Below, in pieces: positions 44,946-56,511 of a stretch of 64,000 nt of DNA. The notes below the pieces were generated by a model. The model made no database searches, had not been told where the DNA came from, and worked only from the letters and a program-made list of their open reading frames with translations. The translations under genes were made by a program, and so were the position numbers. Every line of letters begins with the position of its first letter. Position 1 is the stretch's first letter. Source of the stretch: Tillandsia leiboldiana (Eukaryota > Streptophyta > Magnoliopsida > Poales > Bromeliaceae); NCBI GenBank assembly GCA_029204045.2, contig CM055062.1, positions 6,877,705 to 6,941,704 on the forward strand. The letters are read 5' to 3'.

Positions 44946-46570
44946 TGTCACGGGGTTAGCTTTTTCGCCTTAAAATTACCCCATGCGGCGCTCAAGTGTT
45001 GCACACCCGAGCCAGCCTTCCCGAGTCCCCTTGCCACGGACACGCCCTCGAACTTAAACAGCGGGATCCAAACTCAAGCATTAACCAAGCATGCTCCTCC
45101 ACGAGCCTGACTGCCTGGTGTCGTGCCTTACGTCGAACCCTTTGTCGAACTCCACGAGTTCCGAACAAACAACCCCGCCACCGAGGCTGGCCTTCAAGCC
45201 GAGTATATTCCGCCTAGCCGGACAAACTCTCCTCGAGAGTGCTACTCAACCGAATGTCCCTTTGCCTCCGAAGCAAGCATCCAGGACAATACAAGTTCTC
45301 ACAACTTAGTCCATTTGAATGGGCCCGAGCGAGCTGCCCTTGCGCGTTCCGCTCGTCTGCTTAACCGAGCGACCTGTCCCGCGCATCTCGCCCGTCCGCC
45401 AGCCCATTGCCTTGCCAAGGCGCCGCGCGCCCCGCAATTCCCACGACAGGATCCATAGTCAGGTCGGGCATGTCCCGTTCCGCCGACCACCTAGTTCCGT
45501 CATCGCTCCCGATTCGGTCCAAGGTCCGCTTCCCGAATACCCCACACTACTTGTTCCCGCGTGTGTTCCCTTCACAAGGGTTTGCCAACCTAGCGACATT
45601 CTCTCCGCGTCGCCAACCCCCTGGCACCTCCATTGCACGACCATGCTTGGCCGCCAACACACTCGGCCCAGCATCCAAGGTTGCTTGACGGATGTCGCTC
45701 ACAATCGAATCAGCTCGCTCCGCTTCACTAGCCATTCGGCACCTCCATTGCACGGCCATGCCTGGCCGCCAACACCCTCGGTCCACTCCATGGCTCACTT
45801 AACGAAAACCAGCATCGATTGTCTCCTCCTACTTCGTGGGCCTCGCGCCGCACGAATCCCCGCACGGCATCGCTGCCTCTGCGAGCCTTGTCCATTACGG
45901 CGGACCGACCGTTCCTTCGCCTAGCAAACTTCGTAGGCCTCGCGCCTCACGAATCCCCGCTCGGCACCCACATGCCTTCGCAAGCCTTGTCCATTGAGGC
46001 GGACCAACCTTCGCAAGACTGTCCCTCATCCGCTCGTTCGCTCCACTACAGAGATCCGAAACGGCATAAGGTAGTGCAAGCGAACCGAGAGGCAAAACCT
46101 CCGGGCCAACCCCGCTCCGTAATGCCGTCGACCTCGTGTCTTTGGCATTACCCTAAGCCCGTGTGCTCAACGACCATCAAATCCCGCTCACACGAACTTA
46201 GGCTTGGCGACTCCGCTCGCCAAGGGATGGCCTATGTCCTATAGGCCAACGGGGGAGTCGGGGCCACTTCGCAAGTGTCCAACCCCTCCTCTATATAACC
46301 CACGAGGCATCCACCCCTTTGGCACCCCGGGGGTACAAAGGTGCTCACCGAGGGGTACGTTTTGAAACCCCGCATGCGGCACCATTTCCATGGTCATGGC
46401 ATGGGCCATTGCTAGGGAATTGCCCCCGTTGGTTCGCCCACGGCTCAACCCTGACGGATTGTCCCAACTTCGCAAACCCGTAACTCTGTCAACCCAAATG
46501 CCTACCAAATGTCCTCCAAAAGTGGCCCCCAAGGATGTCACGGTCGAACCAACCCGATCGACACGTGACA
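44946..46570 (-). repeat. 5' LTR of element M
   Basis: It is the partner of 40623-42248. One-base length differences lie near 45710 (CAGCTCGCTCC against CAGCCTCGCTCC). Confidence 0.93.
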
Positions 46571-46704
46571 GCGCGCTCACTACAGCGCGCGCCCCCAGCG
46601 GGCGCTCACTGCAGCGCGCGCTCATGCTGCGCGGCGCCCGCCGAGCGCGGCCGCGGCGCGCGCCACTGCTGCGCGGCGCCCACCTCTGCGCGGCGCCCGC
46701 TGCG
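46571..46704. repeat. GC-rich LTR-like island between M and E
   Basis: Repeats of GCGCGGCGCCC and GCGCGCGCTC continue the composition of 40430-40622 and 52132-52195. There is no gene. Confidence 0.5.
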
Positions 46705-47940
46705 CTCAATGTAGATGGTCGTCGCTCAGTCTGCTCCGACGTCGTGGCCCTATCTGCCTGGCGGTAAATCGGAGGAGCTCCTTCATCCCGAAGAGGTAGC
46801 AGGGGTGCCGTCGCAAGCGGTATTGCTGTAAGCACTGCTCGAGGGCATGGTGCCTGGAAATGTCCCGACTGTCCACACGAAAAACATCGCCCCTGCCTGT
46901 GGTCACTCTGCGGCACAGAATGCGGCCCACCACAAATGACACAGACATCCCGATGCAGTTGCTGAAACATCGGCTGTGGAGAACCTCCTGGTCTCTGTCT
47001 CCTCTGAGACTCACGACCCTCAGACTGGGATCGTGGCGGCCCCGGGGGTCTCGATCTACTCGACTGTCCAAACTCAGACGGCACTAGATGCCTCTCCCCG
47101 GAGCTGGTCCCTGGCGCTCCGTCTCTCTCTAACATGATCACTGATCCTCGGTCAACCCACTGGGCATGCTCAATTACTGCATCTAACGTCGGCGCTCGCC
47201 GAGAATGCACCAAGCGATAGATATCCTGATGCAGCCCTCTCTCAACTAGCTCAACCTTCTGGGCCTCATCCCGGTGACATGGGGTACACGGCTCAACAAT
47301 CGCAAAACTCGCGAACATACTCCTGAAGAGATCGACTCCCCTGCGGCAGACGTCTAAGTTCCCCTTCTGGTTTCTGCTTACACTATCAGGAAAGAAGGTC
47401 CTGAGCAGTAAAGCACGAAACTCGCTCCCGGTGGTCCAATCAGGACGAACTCGACACCACCAAATCTCGGCATCATTTTCCAAAAAGTGCGTAGCCAAGT
47501 GCACCTGATGCTTCTCCATTGCTGCTATCCAGTTTTCAGCCTCCCACGGCTCTAAGCTCAATCCTGAAAATCGGGGTGGATCAGACTGCCGGGACTGGCT
47601 CTATCAACCGATGATGTCCCAAAGTTCATCTACTATCCGCCATCCACCCTACCTCGGTGCCTCGGCACTACTCGTCGGCACGGAGGGGGGTGCTCGCTCT
47701 ATCGGTGCCACTGGTACAACTGAATATGTCACTGCATAGGAGAAAGTACTGGAGGACTCTCAAGCGGTACTGCAACTGGCTATGATCTCTGCTCCAACAG
47801 GCGCATCAAATGTTCCATGGTCTCCTCTTGGCATCGGACAGCCTCCGACAACTGTGCCATCTGGATCCATAACTCCTGGGTCTCGCTCTGCTCTAATAGC
47901 TTGGCCTCCCACTGCTCGGGTACTCATCCGATGCGGGGTG
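46705..47940 (-). pseudogene. gag: Decayed Tekay-like gag (element E)
   Basis: The clear part (47561-46705) reads EAENWIAAMEKHQVHLATHF, LENDAEIWWCRVRPDW, then RGLHQDIYRLVHSRRAPTLD, and two zinc knuckles (CVICGGPHSVPQS, CFSCGQSGHFQAPC). The last Cys of the first knuckle has become Ser, and the second is intact. Upstream, to about 47940, a shifted frame resembles the N-terminal helix (IQMAQ...RCQEETME). After 46705 the frame runs into the GC-rich island, so the C-terminus is foreign. A second decayed copy of this gag lies at 56690-57672. Confidence 0.8.
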
Positions 47941-48247
47941 TGCCATCTTCACAACACGACGTCTCAGGGGCATCATAATCCACTGCATAATAACAAACAT
48001 CAGGACACAACAACCATACGACCCAATCCAGCGAAAGTCTAAGACATGCCATCCATTCCATCGCATTATGTTGTCTGTAGCCAACATAATCGCTTAGGAG
48101 AATAAACATGCCAATCACTCATCCCGTCTCTTGGGAGAGGTATAACTCAATCAGGACTCTCGCTAAAAGTCACAACTCTCACGTAGTCATCCTAATGTCC
48201 AACCACAAGCCTAGGGTTTCTAAGTCCACCGCGACCTACAACCTAGG

Positions 48248-48258
48248 CTCTGATACCA
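48248..48258 (-). other. Primer binding site of element E
   Basis: In sense this is TGGTATCAGAG, eight bases downstream of the LTR end (GGGGCATGACA). Confidence 0.85.
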
Positions 48259-48317
48259 CTCTAATCTGTCATGCCCCGGGGTCGAAACTGCGACCCAGGC
48301 TCGCCAACAGATCCGCC

Positions 48318-48343
48318 GTCGATACGGGAAGCCCCGCACCGAC
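48318..48343 (-). promoter_or_regulatory. Conserved hairpin 51 nt before LTR end (element E)
   Basis: GTCGATACGGG (48318-48328) and CCCGCACCGAC (48333-48343) pair over eleven positions, two of them G-U in the sense RNA, with a four-base loop. It is the counterpart of 7120-7145. Confidence 0.55.
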
Positions 48344-50714
48344 GAAGCGTCTAACCTGCAAAAGATAGAACTACAGCTATACAGATATTAGAGCGGAAAT
48401 AAAAGCTGCAGAAAAACTGAAATCCAATCACTGTACAACTGAAAATAATACAATAACCATCTCCCAAATACGATCGTATGAAAAGTCCTCTGATACAAAA
48501 CTCAAAAGGGAGATATCGCCAATAAATACATCAGTGTACAAGCTCTCAATACAAAAATATCCTCACTACATCAGTCTCTCAAACTGTAAAATAAAATACA
48601 ACTCTATACCTCACAACAAAGGTCTCTCAACAAGAAACTCTCAAAATATAAAAAGGGTACATCTACCACACTCTAAAGGAACTATGCTGGTAGGGAACTA
48701 TCACGCGACTCCCTGTCCTCGATCCGTCAAGCCAACTCGGGCAGGAACGGAAGAAAAGCCTCAGCAACCTGTCACCGACAGAGGGTGTGAGAACTACATC
48801 CTACAATAGTTCTCAGTGGGTACCGTCTCCAAGACCCACGGTCTGCCCACTAAGTCTACTAGAGGCATAAGATAACAGAAAAAGACTAGGATAGGAAAAC
48901 AAAGCTGGATAAGTATCAACAGCTATCATGCCTCTATCTACTATGCTCAAGGGGAAAAACACAGATGATGGTATGCATCCACTCACTACTGACAGTATGT
49001 CAAGTACTATGCTCAAAGGAAAACTCACTAAGACACATGATATGCATACTCTCTCACATAACACCCAATCTCCATGACTGCCTCATAGGGTCCAGTCCAG
49101 CCTGCGCCAAACCTACTGCCACTACGCCTAAACAGGACTTGGTCTTACGTAGGGTGTCCCACATAGACTATCTCAATCTCAAGCGAACTCTAGTGTATCA
49201 ACTAGTCGCATCATCGCAGCCTCGTCAGGCTCGGTATCATCATCGCATTCGGAGCGTAGCTCGCGGGGAGCGACCCCGCGAACTCAAGTATCTCAAGTAT
49301 CTCATAACAGGCATAAAATGCCAGGCTCAGCAGGCTATAATCCACGATCAAACAGATCGGTATCACGAGCTCAAAAGCTCAACTCGGTCGGTGAAAGACC
49401 CCTCGACTCGATCAGGAAAAGCCCACACGATCTCAAAGCTATGTCGGAGAAACCTCGACGACTCAATCTGATAATGCATAAACCATCACTCAGTCGGAGA
49501 ACCCTCCACGACTCAATCTCACAACACTAACCCACTAAAAGAATGTACAACACAGCTGGGACCGCCGTCACTCCAAACGGCTCCCAAAAAGACACCCCAC
49601 TCATAGGCGAGAAGAACCGACTGACGCAGCAAAGGCCCGGGAATCCGTTAGGCCGGTGCCTAGAACCCCAATCAAACAAGAACAGACTCTAGGCTCAGCC
49701 TATCGACGTTCTCGATCCTTTACCGTTCAGGGATTCGGCCCCTCTCGGTTAAAGTGGGAAACCAACTCAACACACCAAACTCAGGGGCTGGTGACGCTCA
49801 ATAGCCAGAACCGCGAAGGGTCCGAAAACCCCGGGAAACTAATACCTACGACCCCAATCAAACAAGAGCAGGCTATAGGCGTAGCCTCCCGTTGTTTTCG
49901 ACCCAAGAATGAAATCAACCCTTAGAACCCATATCACTCACCCCGGTCGGGTGAGGAAATTTAGGAGAAAAGATGACCTTTATTATAAAATATCATTTTC
50001 ACTCAACCCCCTTGGGGTGAGGATAAAATTGCACCTTTTTTAAAACTGTCTTGATTTGAGAAAACCAACTTTTATAGATTTTAGTTCTTGAAAAATCAGT
50101 TAAAAACAAGTTTATTTTCCGAACTCCCAAGGGTTGATGCCGACGCCCAATCAAACAAGAACAGGCTCCGACGCCCCTAGAAATTCGGAAGGAAAAATAC
50201 TGGTTTACCAAAATCATGAGTGTCCAAAAACATTCTGGGTTCAAGGTCCTGATAACACACGTGCGCCACGACCACAACATGGTGGTGACGAATAAAACGG
50301 AGAAATATCCAGAGACCCGGGACCACCGTTTACCCAAAACGGTTCCCAAAACACTAACACTGGCCTAACACAGCCACCAGACCCCACTCAGCCCCCAGGC
50401 CCGAGTGCAACACACGTCCCACAATGTCCTGACCACTCGGCCCACTACCCGGGCGAGGAACTCTATGTCCAGAAGAAAAGCAATGTGTGGGATGTCTAAA
50501 GCATAAAAGAACCTAACCCAGATTAAGGTTCTCTATTGGTCTGGTTACACATACAACATATGACGGGGGTGCTAGTCAAAGTTCCAATGAAACACTTAAA
50601 CTAGCATGCAAAATCCTATCATAATAGAATTAGAAGGAAGTCCGTAGACTTGGAAAGAAAAACCAACCCACCACGGTAAGCCACCAATTGCTCGTAAACA
50701 CTTGCAATTGGCCT

Positions 50715-50870
50715 CCATGCAAAACGGAGCCCGCTGCCAGAGTCCGCACGCAAAATGGAGCACGGTGCCCGAGTCCGCACGCAAAACAGAGCACGGTGCC
50801 GGAGTCCGCACGCAAAATGAATTCCGCACGCAAAACGGAGCACGGTGCCGGAGTCAGCACGCAAAACGAA
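50715..50870. repeat. Minisatellite of about 32-bp units in E LTR
   Basis: Five units share GAGTCCGCACGCAAAA and AGCACGGTGCC with small differences; one unit is shortened. Confidence 0.8.
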
Positions 50871-52131
50871 GCAGTAAAAATACAGACCCTAACACAGATA
50901 AGAACAAGGGGTCAATCCAATGTCCAAAAGAACGCCCCAAAACTGTGCCAAAAATACCGCAAAAACAACGCGCGGGACTTACCTCGACTGCGTCGCCCGC
51001 CAACCGGCCCGTTTGGAACACCTCGCGCACTCCGCGAGGTCCACGGCGCGCCACCGCACCCCCCCAAAATCCCCTCCCTCACACCCTCTCGCGCTCGGTT
51101 GGAGAAGAAAGAAAAGAAAAGGGAGGAGAAATGGTGTGCGGGGAGGAGAAGAAAGAAGAGAAGAAGAAGAAAGAGGAGGGGAGGTCTCCCATGGACCGGG
51201 TCCACGGTGCACCGCCCAAGGGGTCCCGCTGCCAGGCGGTCCACCGCACAGGGGCGCGCGCACCAGGCACAGCGCACGCCGCCCTGCGCCACGTGGCGCG
51301 CGTCACCGTGCGCCATGCGGGCGCGGCATCCCACGCGCCACACGGGCGCGTTACACCGTGCCACACGCAGGCGCGGGACACCACGCGCGCAGCACGGGCG
51401 CGCGCCCCCGCGCCCGTGCGGGCTCCAGTGGGGGCCTGCCACGTGGCGGCCCCTCCGCGATCCCGCTGCGCTGAAGGCGCGCTTCCCCAGCGCGCCTGCA
51501 ACCGCCCCCGCGCCGTACGCCCGCCTCGAGCCGCGCGCCACCTCGGGATCTGAGCCACCACCTCGGGATCCGTGCCGACTCGGAATTCGCGCATGTGCCT
51601 TGAAAAACGTGCGCGTCACCCGGGCTCCAAAAAAAGCAAGTAAATAGTCCATTCTCGACGATTTCGCGCGCTGAATCCAAAAACGATATCCGATTGGCCA
51701 AATTCTCATCCGAAATTTTACCAAAAACCCCCGGAAAGCCCACTTGCTCCGATTTTTGTGCCAGGTCCATTTCTGAAGTCCGTTTTGCCAAATTCCAACT
51801 CTAAAAAAATTCCCGAAGGCATCCGGAGAGGTGATCTTTTATCCAAACTTCGCCCTGAGTCCAAATTTGACATCCGTGTCGCGCGAAATCACTTCTAAAC
51901 ACTCGACGGGTCCTCCAATTTCCCACGTGATCTCTTTTTAAGCCCGAAGTCCAACACTTGTGTCCAAATTGCGCACAAACACCACCGACACACCACGCAG
52001 GCCTCCACTGATGCAAACTAAATCCCAAATTGCACCATAAATCCATTTCTTGGGCCTGACACGCGCACAAACACTCCCAAAGGCCACTAATCCAACAGTA
52101 ATCTCTTAAGTGGGGATTTCGGGTCCTCACA

Positions 52132-53208
52132 GCGTGCCCCTACTGTGCGCGCGCAGCGCCGCCGCTTGCTGCGCGCGGCGCTCTTCCGCGCCCTCGCGGC
52201 ATGCTGTTGCGGCACCTCCTTCATCAAATGGACAGCAAGTCCCAAACACACACAACCCTCATCAACACCACCTCAACTCCCAAAAAACACCAAACTGAGC
52301 TCTCTACAAAAACAGCATTAGCCACAAACCTTCAAAGAGGCTCGGCTCGCGCGTGCTCCGATCGCTCCACTCGGCTACTAGCAGGAAGTCCACCATCAAA
52401 TCTCTCATCCATTTCCTTAATTTCCTTCTTTTACTCCTTCTCTTTCTACATCCTCCTCTCCTTCTAACCCTCTTTCTCACTTACTCTGTTTCACACTCAT
52501 TTCCTCTGTTTGAAACAGGGAGGAAGAAGGATGACATGGCGATGCTAATTAAGGATGCTTAATTAGTGGTGCAAGGCCGCTGTAGAAAAAAATAATAATA
52601 ATAACCCTCCAACAAAAATCTCCACCATTTTTAAAAACTCTCTCTTAATTCCCTTCTTTTCTCATTCACAGGCTAAAATTCCATCTAATTAAGTTAATTA
52701 CTTAATTAATTAAATACTCCCTTTTTAGCCCGTTCCAACTCACTTTTTGCCCTCGGGGCCTCCGCACCGGTCCGAAACCTCCCGAACTCCGCTGTAATCT
52801 GAAAATACACATGTCCAAAGCTTTCCCCACTCAAAAAGCTCAACCGTAGAGTCGATGTGCTCAATCTAGAAACCGGCTCCCATAATTGCCAACTCCAACT
52901 CACTTTTTGCCTTCGGGGCCTCCGCATCAATCCGGAACCTCCCGAACTCCGCTGTAATCTGAAAATACACTTGTTCCAAACATTTCCCGATTTTTCTACG
53001 CACAACGGCGGAGTCGGTACTCTAACAAAGCCGATCCTCTATCGGCGCACAATGCCCGAAAAAATTTTGATTCAAGCTGGGGCTTCCACGTTGACGCGAA
53101 TCAACCCGAACTCATCCGTAAACATATAAGGAACACGCCCGAGGCGATTTCTCCGCACCACGCCATCTTGCGAGGTCGGTACACTCTACAAAGTCCCGGT
53201 ACTCTACA
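52132..53208 (-). repeat. LTR start of gypsy element F
   Basis: In sense it begins TGTAGAGTACCGGGAC at 53208, next to a purine tract (complement of 53209-53222). A 165-bp tandem duplication is visible (52737-52800 and 52902-52966, starting AACTCACTTTTTGCC). The left part is GC-rich and is cut by element E at 52131. Confidence 0.65.
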
Positions 53209-55156
53209 CTCTCCCCTCCTTAAAAAGGTTTCATCCTCAAAACCCAAAATAAATTCATAACTCAGGAGGGTGACTCAATCAAATGGGGATAGGAAACACT
53301 CAACTCATCCTCAGGCTCTCAAGTAGCCGTTCTCACTCATCATGATGGCTCCACTGAACCTTCACTCAAGGTATGATCCGTCTGCACAATTCCTTAACTT
53401 CACAAGCGAGAGACTGCATCGGCTGCTTCTGATAACTCAGATTCTCGTCCAATTCCAAGGAAGTGAAATCCAAAACATGTGGGTGATCAAATACACTTCT
53501 TCCAGTCAGATAATACTCGCGGATCAAACTATTCGCGTAAACTCGAATCTTCATATCCCTGCGGTTAAAGACTTCTACAGATAATGGTCTCCAAAAGCAA
53601 AACTCCAAGCCTCCAATAGGCATAACTCCACCGTTGCTCCTTAGCAACCAAAATGCTCAAAACTCCACAAATGCACTCTCACAATCCTCCGCAGGGGAAG
53701 AAATTCAACATCGGGAACCTTCCCCAAATTTCCAACTCTCAATTCCCAAGTTCCAAAAGTGGCACCCACTGATCGATCACCTCATTTCCAAGGTTGCACT
53801 GCTCGCCTAGACAAGGCCTTACTGACCAAAAAGACCTCGCCGGGATAACACTGTGATATCAATCATGCATCTTGAAAACTCTGTCCACCGGCGTTCATCC
53901 AAACACAATGCTGATATCATCCTTAGCTTTATTTTCTTGAAGCTACGCTGGCACTACTTACTCCAAAAGCTTCGGTCCTCAGTCGCAATCGTAGGCTTAA
54001 GCTAATTTCCGAAAACGGTATCACTCTTCGTTGGGTCCACAGTCACTCCTGCAGCTGAAATCACAAGGCCTAACCACAGAACCTTCCGAAGTCAAAGTGC
54101 ACAATCTCACAACTTGGCAAATAACTTCATCTCTCTTAGCAGTTGCAGTGCTATCCTCAAATGCTCCTCATGCTCTATGTCACCTCAGAAATAAATCCAA
54201 ATATCTACAACGGTACGGCTGCCAACCCGTCCAAACACAGCTGGAACACTTAATTCCTCAAATCATGAAGGCGGCAGGGCATTAGTCAATCCACTTGACC
54301 GCGTTGTAACTCATAATGCCCCTACCGGGTCCCTAACACCATCTGGGCGCAGCCCTCAGCTGTAGGGTTCCATAAGGCTATCAGTCTCACAAAAGCATCT
54401 GCCGAAAAACAAACCAAATCTGTCTGTGCTCAAACCATCATAGAACCCTCACCGCTGTGCACTCACAACGTGGCATCACTGCCGCGTACCAACGACATGG
54501 CAACAACACCGTGAATCAACGGTGTGGCAACCTACACACGTATCAAACTCTCAGATCCTCACTGTCGTATTCCCACGATGTGGTACTGGGTCACATAGAC
54601 CCCTCGATCCAACAGAAACCGCAACTGCGCTATCAGCTCTCACTCTCTGTCTCGCAGGTGATACTCCAATAGGTGCTACCATAGTCAGCGTAGTTTCCAA
54701 AACCACATCAATCACTATCTCGAACTCAATCTCACTAAACGGCGGCTTCAATATCAGCTCAAGTAGACCCACACTCGGGATCACACGGGCGGTAAGGATA
54801 TCCTTTAGTCCTGGTGCCGCCGTAGGCACCTCCTCTACAGTCGCTAGCAAAGCGATACGATCACGAATCAATCTCTGTCGCGCTCTAGCTTCCTCTATAA
54901 GCATACTCCTCCTTACCAGATCCACGGAGGGTCATTGTCCTCTCTCGACAATCCATGGTAGCCTAACATTGGGATAACCAATCCCAATCCATCCTCATAT
55001 CAACATCTCTGAACTGATGTAGGACTAATACTCAATGGATCAAATTCCACGGTCCAACTGCACTGGGCAGGACTGGCAACACTCATCCATGTGCTATACG
55101 TGATCTGGAACCTGATCCTCACGTGCACAAGCCAACAGTCCTAACTCTGGCCCACG
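53209..55156 (-). mobile_element. Interior of element F, degenerate
   Basis: The sense sequence just before the LTR reads TTTGAGGATGAAACCTTTTT, the usual 3' end of gypsy interiors (compare TTTGAGGACGAAACTTCTTT beside the G LTR). Otherwise no RT, integrase or RNase H motif can be read. It is probably decayed beyond recognition or never coded. Confidence 0.55.
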
Positions 55157-56511
55157 TGTCGGGTTATGCTTATAATAAGGATCTAAATAGGAGAAAAACC
55201 ACCTAGAGGGGGGGTGAATAGGTGTAAACGATAAACACTCAAAAATCTTTGCGTAATAAAAACCCAATGCGGAAATGAAAATAACACGCAAGATTTTTAC
55301 GTGGAAAACTCCATCACAGGAGTAAAAAATCACGGGACCGATAACACGGTGAAATCAACTAAGATTATAACACGTACAAAGGTGATATAACGCACTCACA
55401 GACGACTCAACCTTTTTCCATACGCTCCGAGTTGATCTTCTCCGCTCGCTCCGCAACGTGCCTCGAATCCACGATTTGCGTCCAACGCCGAATCCACGGC
55501 GTCCAACGTCGAGTCCACGACGCCTGACCGAATCCACGGTCTCCACCAGGTAGTACGTCTCGATCACACGAACGTACCTCGCTCTGAATCCACGAAAGCG
55601 GTAGCACCTTAACTCCACAAGGCCACGCGAATCCACGTGCCGATTTTGGGGAAAATCGTTGTTTTGTTGGTGGTGATGATCCGCCGAATACTTAGATCAA
55701 AGATAGATCGAAAATGCCATCTAAGTATTCATTAATTTGATTCTACTCAAAATCTGAGTATGAAAACCTAGAATCAAATTAATTAATATAGATAAAGAAA
55801 TATAGAATTAAATCTAGTTATTTCCTTTCTTCTCTATATGTGGATCTATAAGTTTTTTCTCCGTTAATATTTTTTCGTCATTTCCCGGAGTATAAAACTT
55901 ATTGTGGATTACCCTAAAAGATAGAATTAGGGTTTACTTATAGGTTAGAAACCATTGGAAGAGCATAAGAATCAAAAACTGATTGTAACAGAATTTTTCC
56001 CGCACGACGGTCCGGACCGGATTAGGCTCGTTCAGGACTGTCGTTGTTTTTCAAAGAATTCTTGAAAAATCAAGGTTCGGGGTACGGAACGAAATCCTAC
56101 GGTCCGGACTGTTCATGCAGTTTCTGTAAAAACTACGTTCGGGGTCCGAAACGAAATCTCACGGTCCGGACTGTTCATGCAGTTTCAGTTCGGGGTCCGG
56201 AACAGAATTAGGTGTGTTCCGGACTGGATTTGCACATGAACTACCAATGTTCGGGGTCCGGACTGTATTCCTCTGTTCCGGATCCTGAACATATACCATG
56301 TCCACCTTTTGATTTTTATGCGATTAAAAATCCATCCAAGTGTTTCTACATTATAAGAAGTATTCAGATCACCAAAATTGTTTAGTTAAACTTACCTGAT
56401 CCTTTTGAATTCTTCTTTCTTGAGATTGAGGTAAATGATCCAAGCTTCTTCATCTTTAATCTTCAAAATTTAAACACTTTCACGAAATACGCCAAAACAA
56501 AATCCTTAACA
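55157..56511 (-). mobile_element. Solo Sirevirus-type LTR
   Basis: This 1355-bp LTR (TGTTAAGG to GCATAACCCGACA in sense) is homologous to the LTRs of K and L, with a decayed TCCGGA array (55985-56300). It has no interior. Flanks CCACG (55152-55156) and CCACC (56512-56516) look like a target duplication with one change. Recombination between two LTRs would leave this product. Confidence 0.85.

Larger units (their letters stand above)
40623..46570 (-). mobile_element. Non-coding LTR retrotransposon (element M, LARD-like)
   Basis: Two LTRs of 1626 and 1625 bp (TGTCACG to CGTGACA) differ at roughly 17 positions by eye. The PBS (TGGTATCAGAGCT in sense) beside the right LTR and a purine-rich tract beside the left LTR (complement of 42249-42260) fix the minus orientation. 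The 2.7-kb interior has no gag or pol motif, so this is a large-retrotransposon-derivative-like element that needs proteins from elsewhere. GCGCGC flanks both ends (40617-40622, 46571-46576), compatible with a target duplication but low in complexity. Confidence 0.88.
46705..52131 (-). mobile_element. Truncated gypsy element: gag and 5' LTR (element E)
   Basis: In sense order it has a 5' LTR (52131-48267), a PBS (48248-48258) and a decayed gag cut off near 46705. The pol genes and 3' LTR are missing, lost in a deletion at the left junction. The gag has the same paired zinc knuckle layout as H. Confidence 0.8.
48267..52131 (-). repeat. 5' LTR of element E (3865 bp)
   Basis: In sense it runs TGTGAGGACCCG to CCGGGGCATGACA. 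It is homologous to 5580-7195 and to the split LTR at 20064-29500. It holds a short tandem array (50715-50870, units of about 32 bp sharing CGCACGCAAAA) and the conserved hairpin at 48318-48343. There is no gene; the large overlapping frames at 50690-51790 follow from GC-rich composition. Confidence 0.85.

Noticed and set aside
46239..46704. C-terminal extension of the E gag frame into element M's LTR
   Set aside because: The frame merely reads across the insertion junction; the residues after 46705 are foreign.
50690..51790. Frames of up to 319 residues in the E LTR
   Set aside because: GC-rich LTR sequence with frames on both strands, no family resemblance, and not kept in related LTRs.
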